Below, piece by piece: positions 24,365-32,678 of a DNA stretch of 64,000 nucleotides (position 1 is the stretch's first letter; each line of letters starts with the position of its first letter). The DNA is taken from the NCBI RefSeq assembly GCF_018326265.1, contig NZ_AP023360.1, positions 3,153,501-3,217,500 of the forward strand, written 5' to 3'. The notes below the pieces were generated by a model, which was given only the letters and a program-made list of their open reading frames with translations, searched no databases and was not told the DNA's origin. The translations under genes were made by a program, and so were the position numbers. This DNA comes from Catellatospora sp. IY07-71. GTDB taxonomy: Bacteria > Actinomycetota > Actinomycetes > Mycobacteriales > Micromonosporaceae.

Positions 24365-27346
24365 GTGAGACTCAACCGACGGGCCGGTCGACGACCGGCC
24401 TCGATGGTGCTCGCCGTCGCCGCCACCGCCGCGCTCGCGGCCTCGGCGACCGCGGGCGCCCAGGCCGCCCCGCCCGGCTCGGAGGCCACCGCGCTGTACC
24501 TGGTGCAGACGGTCAGCGACCCGGTCGCCACGTACGCCGGCGGCGTCAGCGGCTACGCCCGGACCCGCCCCGCCGCCGGTGAGCGGGTGGACGCGCACTC
24601 CTCCGCCGCCCAGCGCTGGCGTGACCGGCTGCGCGGCGAGCACGACGCCGCCCTGCGCGGCGCCCGCGTCGACAGCCGCCGCAAGGCCTACGACTACGGC
24701 GTCACCTTCAACGGCTTCAGCGCCCGCCTTACCGCCGCCGAGGCGGCCCGGCTGCGCGCCGACGGCGGCGTGCTGCGCGTCTGGAAGAGCGAGCAGCTGA
24801 CCGCCGACACGATCACCACCCGTGACTTCCTGGGCCTGACCGGCTCCGGGGGCGTGTGGAACAAGCAGTTCTCCGGCGACGCGCACGCCGGTGAAGGCGT
24901 CATCGTCGGCATCATCGACTCGGGCATCTGGGTGGAGAACCCGTCGTTCGCCGCGCTGCCCACCCCGCGCCCGGACCAGCGCACCATCGACAAGAAGTGG
25001 AAGGGCACCTGCGACGTCGGCACCGAGCAGCCGGTGTCCTGCAACAACAAGGTGATCGGCGCCCGCTACTTCCACGACGACGCCAACGTGAACGAGGCCG
25101 AGTTCCTGTCCCCGCGTGACTACAACGGGCACGGCTCGCACACCGCCTCGACCACGGCCGGCAACTTCGGCGTGGCCGCCTCGATCAACGGCGGTTCGGT
25201 CGGCACCGTGTCCGGTGTCGCCCCGGCGGCGCGCATCGCGGCGTACAAGGTGCTGTGGCACAACCCGGCGGCGGGCAACTCCTCCGGCGGCACCGCCGAC
25301 ATCGTGGCCGCGATCGACGCGGCCGTCGCCGACGGCGTCGACGTGATCAACTACTCGATCTCGGGCTCGCGGCAGTACGTCGTCGACCCGGCGGAGATCG
25401 CGTTCCTCAACGCCGCCGCCGCGGGCGTGTTCGTCGCCGCGTCGGCGGGCAACTCCGGCGACGCGCTCGGCGCGGGCAGCGTCGCGCACAACTCGCCGTG
25501 GCTGACCACGGTCGCGGCCAGCACGCACGACCGCGGCAACACCAAGACGCTGACCCTGGGCGACGGCTCGACCTACACCGGCGTCGGCGTGGGCCCGGCG
25601 GTCGGCCCGGCCACCCTGATCGACTCCACCGTCGCGGGTCTGGCCGGCGCGGACCAGGCGCTGGTCAACCTGTGCTACCTCGGGACGCTCGACCCGGCCA
25701 AGGTGGCCGGCAAGATCGTGCTATGCGACCGGGGCGGCAACGCCCGCGTCGACAAGAGCAAGGCGGTCGCCGACGCCGGCGGCATCGGCATGATCCAGGC
25801 GAACACCAGCAGCGCCCAGTCGCTCAACGCCGACTTCCACTCGGTGCCCAGCGTGCACCTGGACGCCACGGCGGGCGCCGCGGTCACCGCGTACGCCGCC
25901 ACGGCGAACCCGACCGCGACCATCTCCGCGGTCAGCACCGACCCGGTGCGCGCCCCGGTCATGGCCGGCTTCTCGTCCTACGGCCCGGCCCTGGCCGGCA
26001 ACGGCGACCTGCTCAAGCCGGACATCACCGGCCCCGGCGTGGACGTGATCGCCGCCGTCGCGCCGCCGAACGCGGGCGGCAACAACTTCAACTCGCTCTC
26101 GGGCACCTCGATGTCCTCGCCGCACATCGCCGGCCTGGCCGCCCTGCTCAAGAGCAAGAACCCGAAGTGGTCGCCGATGTGGATCAAGTCGGCGCTGATG
26201 ACCACCGCCACCACCAAGGACAACACCGGCCAGCCGATCCAGTGGTCGCAGGGTGACGCCACCCCGCTCAACTACGGCTCCGGCCACGTCGTGCCCGGCA
26301 GCGCCTTCGACCCGGGCCTGGTCTACGACTCCACGCCGGAGCAGTGGCTGCAGTACGCGTGCGGCATCGGCCAGCTCCAGCTGATCACCGAGGAGTCGTT
26401 CTGCCAGTCGGTCGGCTCGATCGACCCGAGCGACCTGAACTACCCGTCGATCGCCGTCGGCGACCTGCCGGGCGTGCAGACCGTGACCCGCCGGGTCACC
26501 AACATCAGCAAGAACTCCTCGGTGTACGCCGCACAGGTCACCGCCCCCGCCGGGTTCAAGGTCACCGTGTCGCCGAAGACGCTGACGGTGCCGCCGGGCG
26601 CGACGAAGTCGTTCAAGGTGACCATCACCCGCACCACGGCCACCGCGGGCACCTGGGCGTTCGGCTCGCTGAGCTGGTCGGACCTGCGCGGCCACAAGGT
26701 GACCAGCCCGATCGCGGTGCGCTACGCCGCGCTGGCCGCCCCGGTCGAGGCCACCGGCTCGGGCGTCAGCGGCAGCGTCGCGCTGCCGGTCCGGACCGGC
26801 TACGCGGGCACGCTGACCACGGCGGTGTCCGGCCTGGCCGCCGCCGATGTGAGCAGCCTCGCCTTCGACGGCCCGAGCGCGAGCTTCACCCCGGTGGTGT
26901 CGGGTTCGACCAAGAAGGTCACGGTGACGGTCCCGGCCGGCACCGCGCTGGCCCGCTTCGCGACGTTCGACGCCGACGTCCCCATGGGCACCGACGTCGA
27001 CCTGCACGTCTTCCCGGCGGGCATGACCACCGGCGAGGTGGCCACCAGTGACGGCGGCACCGCGCAGGAGTCGGTGACGCTGGGCGAGGGCAGCTACGAC
27101 GTGTACGTGCACCTGTTCGCGTCGTCCGGCGCGCTGACCGTGCCCGGCCACGCCTGGGTCGTGCCGTCCGCCGCGGCCGGCAACCTCACGGCCACCCCGG
27201 CCACCCAGCCCGCCTCCGTCAACGGTGCCGCCACGGTGACCGCGACCTGGTCCGGGCTCACCGCGGGCGTGCGCTACCTCGGCGTGCTCACCTTCGGGGA
27301 CGGCACCTCGGCCGTCGGCCGCTCGGTGTTCGCGATCACGGGCTGA
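24365..27346 (+). CDS. Large secreted subtilisin-like protease (S8)
   Basis: 993 residues. Signal peptide to about 35; I9-type propeptide (about 45-140, YGVTFNGFSARLTAAEAARL). The catalytic domain carries Asp185 (IVGIIDSGIW), His256 (YNGHGSHTA) and Ser582 (LSGTSMSSPHIAG). Between His and Ser sits a PA domain (about 405-520, KIVLCDRGG, GGIGMIQAN), the insertion typical of plant-like subtilases. The C-terminal region has fibronectin-III-like sandwiches (VTRRVTNISKNSSVYAAQVTAP) and a pre-peptidase-type module (DVDLHVFPAG). GTG start, GGAGGG 8 nt upstream. It follows the lipase gene by 145 bp on the same strand, probably separately regulated. Confidence 0.93.
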   Translation: MRLNRRAGRRPASMVLAVAATAALAASATAGAQAAPPGSEATALYLVQTVSDPVATYAGGVSGYARTRPAAGERVDAHSSAAQRWRDRLRGEHDAALRGARVDSRRKAYDYGVTFNGFSARLTAAEAARLRADGGVLRVWKSEQLTADTITTRDFLGLTGSGGVWNKQFSGDAHAGEGVIVGIIDSGIWVENPSFAALPTPRPDQRTIDKKWKGTCDVGTEQPVSCNNKVIGARYFHDDANVNEAEFLSPRDYNGHGSHTASTTAGNFGVAASINGGSVGTVSGVAPAARIAAYKVLWHNPAAGNSSGGTADIVAAIDAAVADGVDVINYSISGSRQYVVDPAEIAFLNAAAAGVFVAASAGNSGDALGAGSVAHNSPWLTTVAASTHDRGNTKTLTLGDGSTYTGVGVGPAVGPATLIDSTVAGLAGADQALVNLCYLGTLDPAKVAGKIVLCDRGGNARVDKSKAVADAGGIGMIQANTSSAQSLNADFHSVPSVHLDATAGAAVTAYAATANPTATISAVSTDPVRAPVMAGFSSYGPALAGNGDLLKPDITGPGVDVIAAVAPPNAGGNNFNSLSGTSMSSPHIAGLAALLKSKNPKWSPMWIKSALMTTATTKDNTGQPIQWSQGDATPLNYGSGHVVPGSAFDPGLVYDSTPEQWLQYACGIGQLQLITEESFCQSVGSIDPSDLNYPSIAVGDLPGVQTVTRRVTNISKNSSVYAAQVTAPAGFKVTVSPKTLTVPPGATKSFKVTITRTTATAGTWAFGSLSWSDLRGHKVTSPIAVRYAALAAPVEATGSGVSGSVALPVRTGYAGTLTTAVSGLAAADVSSLAFDGPSASFTPVVSGSTKKVTVTVPAGTALARFATFDADVPMGTDVDLHVFPAGMTTGEVATSDGGTAQESVTLGEGSYDVYVHLFASSGALTVPGHAWVVPSAAAGNLTATPATQPASVNGAATVTATWSGLTAGVRYLGVLTFGDGTSAVGRSVFAITG

Positions 27347-27360
27347 ATCCCGTGACGAAG

Positions 27361-27396
27361 AAAGGGGCGTCCTCCCGGCCGGGAGGACGCCCCTTT
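27361..27396. terminator. Bidirectional terminator, perfect 36-bp palindrome
   Basis: AAAGGGGCGTCCTCCCGG is followed directly by its exact complement. It lies between the convergent protease and LppU-like genes; the AAA/TTT ends give a U-tract in both directions. Confidence 0.88.
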
Positions 27397-27406
27397 CGCA
27401 CGCGGG

Positions 27407-28102
27407 TCAGTACTGCATGACGCAGTACACCACCGTCGGATGGGTGAACCGGTACCACCGGTTCCACTTGTAGTCCTTGGTGCACTTGTTGCCGTTCGAG
27501 GCGCCCGGCACGATGTCGATCACGTGCACTGTTCCCTTCGCCTTGCACTTGGCCGCAGCGGTGACGAAGCCGCTGCCCGTGGCGAACTTGTAGCAGTAGG
27601 TGCGCACCAGGTGCAGCTGCAGGCAGAGCCGGTAGCCGTCCACCGTGATGTACGGCCCCGCCGGGTCCGAGCAGCTGTTCTGCTTGTAGTCCACCGACAG
27701 CACCCGGTACGTGCCCTGGGAGCCGTTGCAGTTGCCCACCCCGAGGAACGTGCCGCTCACGTCGACGGAGATGCAGTCGCCGATCGAGACCGGCGCGGGC
27801 GGCGGCGCGGCCTCCGTGGTCGGCGGCGGCGGGGGAGGGGAGTACGTGTACTCCGACTGCGCCGCCGCGGGCGTGCGCGGCGAAGGCGCTTCACTCTTGT
27901 TCGCGTTGTACAGCACGAACCCGCCCACGCAGAGCCCCGCCAGGCACAGCACCAGCACGCCGGCGATCACGCCGATGATCAGGCCGGTGTTGTTCTTCTG
28001 CGGCGGCGGCAGCGGCGGGAACGGCGGCGGAGGCGGCGGGAACGCGCCCGGCGGCATCGGATCTGGGGGGCCCGGCGGGCCCGGCGGAGGTGGCAGCGTC
28101 AC
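27407..28102 (-). CDS. LppU/SCO3897-like single-pass membrane protein
   Basis: 231 residues. The N-terminal 40 residues are Pro/Gly-rich and cytoplasmic, followed by one helix (GLIIGVIAGVLVLCLAGLCVGGFVL), a Pro/Thr-rich stalk, and an extracellular domain. That domain has paired Cys (IGDCISVD, VGNCNGSQGTYRVL, CSDPAG, LCLQLH, YCYKF, KCKAKG), as in the LppU/SCO3897 family. The family is common in actinomycete envelopes and has no firm function. The GTG start at 28102 is chosen because upstream sequence loses the Pro-rich coding pattern; it lacks a clear ribosome site, so this start is uncertain. Confidence 0.7.
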   Translation of the reverse strand: MTLPPPPGPPGPPDPMPPGAFPPPPPPFPPLPPPQKNNTGLIIGVIAGVLVLCLAGLCVGGFVLYNANKSEAPSPRTPAAAQSEYTYSPPPPPPTTEAAPPPAPVSIGDCISVDVSGTFLGVGNCNGSQGTYRVLSVDYKQNSCSDPAGPYITVDGYRLCLQLHLVRTYCYKFATGSGFVTAAAKCKAKGTVHVIDIVPGASNGNKCTKDYKWNRWYRFTHPTVVYCVMQY

Positions 28103-28167
28103 CCGTGGAGTCTCACACGGATCATCAAGCGCCGCCGAAACGGAGGTCCACAACAGACGGACTCCTC

Positions 28168-28198
28168 CGCGCGGGTGAGCCGCCCGCTCACCCGCGCG
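28168..28198 (+). promoter_or_regulatory. Leader hairpin upstream of a membrane-protein gene
   Basis: CGCGCGGGTGAGC and its exact complement form a 13-bp stem with a 5-nt loop in the divergent region, 62 bp before the ATG at 28261. It is not at the end of any gene, so an attenuator or regulatory role is possible. Confidence 0.4.
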
Positions 28199-28260
28199 AG
28201 CGATCACTTCGCCCAGCTCAGCGCGCAGGATCAAGGCGCCACGAGAGCAAGGGAGAGAAG

Positions 28261-28890
28261 ATGACCATCGCACGTGCCTTCGTCGCCGCGCCGCTGCTGC
28301 TGCTGGCGTACGGCGTCATCCGCATCATCGACGGACTGGACGGCGTACGCGGACCCGGCGTCGCCTGGACCACCGGCCACCTCGCGTTCGTGCTCGCGCT
28401 GGCGCTGTTCGTACCCGTCATGTGGACGATGCGGCGCCTGGCCGGAGCCGGGCGGGCCGCCACGGCCGCGGCCGCCGTCGGGTTCGCCGGGATCGCCGCG
28501 CTCACCGTGCAGTTCGGCATCGACCTGGTGCTCGGTTTCCTCGCCGCCGACAAGGCCGAGATGAGCGCCATGGCCCGCTCGATCATGGAGCTGCCGGGCG
28601 TGACGCCGGTGGTCTACACGTTCGGCCCGATGCTGTTCTACGTCGCGCAGGTGTGGCTGGTCGTCCAGCTCGCCATGCGCGGCCGGGTCAAGTGGTGGAC
28701 GCCGGTGCTGGTGCTGACCGACATGATCCTGCCCTTCGTGAACAAGGACCTCATCCCGATCGGCGCTGTCTGCCTGCTGATCTCCTTCGCGCCGCTGATC
28801 CGCGCCGTGCGGGTGAGCGCCGCCGCCAGACCCGGCAACGCGGATCCAGCGGACCACACGGGCATCGCACAGCCGGCTCCGGTGGCCTGA
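28261..28890 (+). CDS. Six-helix membrane protein of unknown function
   Basis: 209 residues with about six hydrophobic helices (ARAFVAAPLLLLAYGVIRII, GHLAFVLALALFVPVMWTM, AAAAVGFAGIAALTVQFGIDLVLGF, VVYTFGPMLFYVAQVWLVVQLAM, WTPVLVLTDMILPF, IPIGAVCLLISFAPLI) and a polar 25-residue tail. GGGAGAG lies before the ATG. It is followed after 86 bp by a histidine kinase gene with its own -10 box, so the two need not be one operon. No family is recognised. Confidence 0.7.
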   Translation: MTIARAFVAAPLLLLAYGVIRIIDGLDGVRGPGVAWTTGHLAFVLALALFVPVMWTMRRLAGAGRAATAAAAVGFAGIAALTVQFGIDLVLGFLAADKAEMSAMARSIMELPGVTPVVYTFGPMLFYVAQVWLVVQLAMRGRVKWWTPVLVLTDMILPFVNKDLIPIGAVCLLISFAPLIRAVRVSAAARPGNADPADHTGIAQPAPVA

Positions 28891-28976
28891 GCGTGCACGA
28901 CGAGCACGCCCGGCGGGTGGCTGCCGTCCGCCGGGCCGGCTGCTCTGGCCGGGCCGGTTGGCTAGGCTGGGCGACC

Positions 28977-30038
28977 ATGCGGCACGACTGGTGGCGGGAC
29001 CTGGGCTTGGCCGCGCTGGTGCTGCTCGCGCAGTCGGCGCCGTTCCTCGTGACGCACCCGGCTGCGGGCGGCGACTGGCCCCTGGTGTCCTGGCTGCCGG
29101 TGGTGCTGTCCGCGCTGCCGGTCGCCGTGCGGCGGCGGTGGCCCGCGAGCTGCCTGCTGCTGTCGGCGATCGGCGTCGGCCTCTACGGCCTCGCCGAGAC
29201 CGCTCCCGCCCAGCCCATCTGGTACGGCCCGCTCATCTGCATGTACGCGGTGGCGTACCAGTCCACCCGGGTGATCCGGATCGCCTCGCTCGCGGTCACC
29301 GCGCTGGGCATGCTGCTCACCATCGGCTCCCTGAACACGGCGGTACGCGAGCTGTCCACCTGGTCGGCCGCGTACGCCCTGGGCGCTCTCACCCGGGCCC
29401 GCCGGGAGACCGCGCGGGCCGCCGAGCGCCAGGCCGCGGAGCTGGCCGCCGAGCGCGAACGCGCCCGCATCGCCCAGGACCTGCACGACATCCTCGGCCA
29501 CGCGTTCAGCCTGATGGTGGTGCAGGCCGAGGCGGGCGCGGCGGTCGCCCGCACCGACCCGGACCGCGCCGAACGCGCCTTCGACGCGATCGCCACGGCC
29601 GGCCGCGACGCGATGACCCAGCTGCGCACCACGGTCGGCGCGCTGCACGACGCCGGGCGGGCGCCGCAGCCGACCCTGGCCGACCTGCCCGAGCTGCTGC
29701 GGCAGGTCGAGGACGCCGGGCTTGCCGCCCGCCTGGCCGAGCACGGACCACGACGGCCGGTGCCCGCCCAGGTGCAGCTCGCGGCATACCGCATGATCCA
29801 GGAGGCGATCACGAACGTGGTGAAGCACGCGGGCGCGACCTCGGTCGAGGTCGCACTCGACTGGCGGCCCGGGGAGCTGGCCGTCACGGTGACCGACGAC
29901 GGGCGCGGGCCTGACGCCCGGGGGACCGGCGGGCACGGGCTGACCGGCATCGCCGAGCGGGTGGCCGCCGCCGGCGGCCGGGTGGCGTACGGGCCCGCGC
30001 CGGCGGGCGGATTCCGGGTGGAGGCGGTGTTCGGATGA
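28977..30038 (+). CDS. NarL/DesK-type sensor histidine kinase
   Basis: 353 residues. Four or five N-terminal membrane helices (residues 10-120) form the sensor. A short coiled coil (RARRETARAAERQAAELAAE) leads to the HisKA_3 dimerisation helix with phospho-acceptor His170 in RIAQDLHDILGHAFSLM. The GHKL ATPase core has the N-box YRMIQEAITNVVKHAGAT, the G1 box VTDDGRGPD and GHGLTGIAERVAAAGG. It overlaps the response regulator start by 4 bp (ATGA), so the pair is coupled. TAGGCT lies 8 nt before the ATG with no ribosome site, suggesting a leaderless message. The signal is unknown. Confidence 0.92.
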   Translation: MRHDWWRDLGLAALVLLAQSAPFLVTHPAAGGDWPLVSWLPVVLSALPVAVRRRWPASCLLLSAIGVGLYGLAETAPAQPIWYGPLICMYAVAYQSTRVIRIASLAVTALGMLLTIGSLNTAVRELSTWSAAYALGALTRARRETARAAERQAAELAAERERARIAQDLHDILGHAFSLMVVQAEAGAAVARTDPDRAERAFDAIATAGRDAMTQLRTTVGALHDAGRAPQPTLADLPELLRQVEDAGLAARLAEHGPRRPVPAQVQLAAYRMIQEAITNVVKHAGATSVEVALDWRPGELAVTVTDDGRGPDARGTGGHGLTGIAERVAAAGGRVAYGPAPAGGFRVEAVFG

Positions 30039-30700
30039 TCAGAGTGGTGGTCGCCGACGACCAGGAGCTGGTCCGGGCGGGGTTCGCGACGATCCTGTCG
30101 GTGCAGCCGGACGTCGAGGTGGTCGCCGAGGCGGGCACCGGCCGTGAGGCCGTCGCCGCGGTCGAGCGGCACCGGCCCGACGTCGCGCTGCTCGACATCC
30201 GCATGCCCGACCTCGACGGCATCGAGGCCGCCCGGCTGATCTGCGCGGACACGGACACCCGCGTGATCATGCTGACCACGTTCGACTCCGACGAGTACGT
30301 CTTCGCCGCGCTGCACGCCGGGGCCAGCGGCTTCCTGCTCAAGGACGTTCGCCGCGACGACCTGCTGCACGCCGTGCGGGTCGTGCACGACGGGCAGTCG
30401 CTGCTCGCGCCCGGCGTCACCCGGCGGCTGATCGACGACGTGCTCGCGGTGCACCGCCGTGAGGGCCGCGCGCACGTGCGCCAGGTGCCGGGGCTGGAGC
30501 AGCTCACCGACCGCGAGCGGGAGACGCTGGTGCTGCTCGGCCGGGGACTGTCCAACGCCGAGCTGGCCAAGGCCCTGTTCGTCACCGAGAACACGGTGAA
30601 GACCCACGTCAGCAACGTGCTGAGCAAGCTCGGTCTGCGCGACCGGGTGCAGGCGGTGATCTGCGCGTACGAGTCGGGCCTGATCGCGCCGGGCGGCTGA
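30035..30700 (+). CDS. NarL-family response regulator
   Basis: 221 residues. The receiver domain (1-120) has the acidic pair VVADDQ, phospho-acceptor Asp54 in VALLDIRMPDLDG, Thr in VIMLTTF and Lys in FLLKDVRRDDL. The C-terminal LuxR/GerE helix-turn-helix is LTDRERETLVLLGRGLSNAELAKAL ... VKTHVSNVLSKLGLRDRVQAV. It is the partner of the overlapping histidine kinase. Its targets are not evident; the following membrane-protein gene has its own ribosome site and could be co-transcribed. Confidence 0.94.
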   Translation: MIRVVVADDQELVRAGFATILSVQPDVEVVAEAGTGREAVAAVERHRPDVALLDIRMPDLDGIEAARLICADTDTRVIMLTTFDSDEYVFAALHAGASGFLLKDVRRDDLLHAVRVVHDGQSLLAPGVTRRLIDDVLAVHRREGRAHVRQVPGLEQLTDRERETLVLLGRGLSNAELAKALFVTENTVKTHVSNVLSKLGLRDRVQAVICAYESGLIAPGG

Positions 30701-30792
30701 CCGCTTCCTGCCATGAGTGATCTCCAGCGGCTCTTGGCTGGACGGCGATCGGCGTGGATGATTCCGGCGGAGTCTCAGCGGAGGGAGCACCG

Positions 30793-31482
30793 GTGAAGGC
30801 GATCGTCGGGAGTCCGGCCTCGTGGTGGCGGGTCGCACTGGTCACGGTGGGCGTGCTGGGGCTGCTGTCGGGCACCCACCGGCTGACCTTCTACACCAGC
30901 CAGACCACGGTCGTCGCGCTCGGCTACTTCGGCGGCGTCCTGTACTGGTCGGTGCGCCGCGGCACGAGCGACCCGGCCGCGCCCCGGCTGCGCGGCGCGG
31001 TCACCCTCTGGATCATGATCACCATGCTGGTGTCGCACTTCGTGAACAACCACGGGGAGAACCCGCTGCCCGGCCTCGTCGACCCCGATCCGGCGACGGC
31101 GCTGGTGAACCGGTCCACGTTCCTGCTGCACTACGTGCTGCCCCTGATGGTGCTGGCGGACTGGCTGGCCTTCGGGCCGCGCCGGGTCACGCGCTGGAGC
31201 GACCTGCCGCTGTGGCTGATCTGGCCGACGGCGTACGTGGTGCTGTCGGTGTTCCGCGCGTTCGCCTTCCCTACGGCGGAGAACCGGTACCCGTACGGCT
31301 TCCTGGACCCGACCGAGGGCGGTTACGGCTCGGTCGTCGTCGGAGTGCTGCGCCTCGCCGTCGGCATCTCGCTGCTCGGCGCCGCGTTGATCGGGGTGGA
31401 CCGCCTGCTCGGCCGCCGTTCCGCGCCTGCCGGCAGCACCGGCCCCGCGCCCGATCAGGCGGCCACGTCGCCGGCCGCCTGA
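30793..31482 (+). CDS. Pr6Pr-type six-helix membrane protein
   Basis: 229 residues with six hydrophobic helices. The pattern LTFYTSQTTVVALGYFGGVLYW early on, then LLHYVLPLMVLADWLAFGP and the aromatic WPTAYVVLSVFRAF with a Pro/Tyr motif (NRYPYGFLD), fits the Pr6Pr family. The family is of unknown function, possibly a distant relative of membrane androgen-inducible (AIG1/FAR-17a) proteins. GTG start with GGAGGG upstream. It lies 93 bp after the response regulator and ends 5 bp before the convergent TPR gene, with almost no room for a terminator. Confidence 0.75.
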   Translation: MKAIVGSPASWWRVALVTVGVLGLLSGTHRLTFYTSQTTVVALGYFGGVLYWSVRRGTSDPAAPRLRGAVTLWIMITMLVSHFVNNHGENPLPGLVDPDPATALVNRSTFLLHYVLPLMVLADWLAFGPRRVTRWSDLPLWLIWPTAYVVLSVFRAFAFPTAENRYPYGFLDPTEGGYGSVVVGVLRLAVGISLLGAALIGVDRLLGRRSAPAGSTGPAPDQAATSPAA

Positions 31483-31487
31483 CGGGG

Positions 31488-32678
31488 TCAGATCCCGCCG
31501 CCGGGCTGTGCTCGTGCGAGGCGCAGCTGCTCGAGCACAGCCGTGTCGGCGGCGAGTCCCGGGAGGCCGACCTCCCGGTCGAGTGCCACGACGAGTTCGA
31601 GTTCGCCGATCGCGCGGTCGAGATCGCCGTTGTCCCGATGGATCATCGCGATGTTGTAGCGGGTGACCCCCTCGCCCGCCCGGTCGCCGACCTCCTGCCG
31701 GATGAGCAGGCTCTGCTCGTAGCAGGCCAGGGCCTGCCTGCGGTCGCCCAGGCCGTGGTACGCGCTGCCGATGTTGTTGAGAGTGATCGCTTCCTCGGCC
31801 CGGCTGTCGGTCTCGCGCACGAGGCTCAGGGCCTGTTCGTAGCAGGCCAGGGCCTGCCGCCGGTCGCCCAGCCCGCTGTACACGCTGCCGATGTTGCTGA
31901 GCGTGGCGGCCTCGCCCGCCCGGTCGCCGACCTCCCGGCGGATGGGCAGGGCCTGCGCATAGCAGGCCAGGGCCCGTTGCCAGTCGCCCAGCGCGTTGTG
32001 CGCGAGACCCATGTTGTTGAGCGCCGCCGCTTCGTGGGCGCGGCTGCCGATCTCCTGCAGGATGGGCAGGGCTTGCTGGTGGTACGCCAGGGCCCGCCGG
32101 TCGTCGCGCAGAGCGTGGTAGGTGCTGCCGATGCTGTTGAGGGTGATCGCCTCGCCGGCCCGGTCGCCGATCTCCCGCATCAGGCGCAAGGCCCGCTCCA
32201 GGTAGGTCAGCGCACGCGGCTGGTCACCCATCGCGTGGTGGACGCTGCCCATGTTGCTGAGCGCGACCCCTTCGCCGACGCGGTCACCGACCTGCCGTAG
32301 CAGAGACAACGCCTGCTCGAAGTAGTCCAGGGACCGCCGGCGGTCGCCCAGCCTGGTGTACACGTTGCCGATGTTGCTGAGCGTGGCCGCCTCGCCGGCG
32401 CGGTCACCGGCTTCCCGCATGATGGCCAGCGCTTGCTCGTAGTGGGCCAGTGCCGGTCGAGGCTGTCCGGTGGCGGTCTCCGCCCAGCCCAGGAAGTAGA
32501 GGGCGGCCGCGTCCGGGCCGAGGGTCAGCGTCGCCTGCGACAGCGACGCCACGTCGGCGAACCGTGACCGGCTCAGCCACAGCACAGCGAGGCCGCTCCC
32601 GGCCTCCCGGGCGATCACCGGCTCGCGGCCCGCCACCGCCAGCCGGTGCACCTCCGCCCAACGCGCGACCGACGTCAC
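31488..32678 (-). CDS. TPR sensor protein C of the CHAT/EACC1 system
   Basis: 396 residues. An N-terminal module (ARWAEVHRLAVAGREPVIARE, RSRFADVASLSQATLTLGPDAAALYFLGWAETATGQPRPALAHYEQAL) is shared with the two TPR proteins upstream in the operon. Seven 40-residue TPRs follow, each with an (L)(S/N)NIG turn. There is no catalytic domain, so it is probably a sensor or scaffold. The GTG start overlaps the stop of the CHAT gene (GTGA), which fixes this start and implies fixed stoichiometry. Upstream sequence in the same frame belongs to no protein. It is the last gene of the operon, convergent with the Pr6Pr gene. Confidence 0.85.
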   Translation of the reverse strand: MTSVARWAEVHRLAVAGREPVIAREAGSGLAVLWLSRSRFADVASLSQATLTLGPDAAALYFLGWAETATGQPRPALAHYEQALAIMREAGDRAGEAATLSNIGNVYTRLGDRRRSLDYFEQALSLLRQVGDRVGEGVALSNMGSVHHAMGDQPRALTYLERALRLMREIGDRAGEAITLNSIGSTYHALRDDRRALAYHQQALPILQEIGSRAHEAAALNNMGLAHNALGDWQRALACYAQALPIRREVGDRAGEAATLSNIGSVYSGLGDRRQALACYEQALSLVRETDSRAEEAITLNNIGSAYHGLGDRRQALACYEQSLLIRQEVGDRAGEGVTRYNIAMIHRDNGDLDRAIGELELVVALDREVGLPGLAADTAVLEQLRLARAQPGGGI

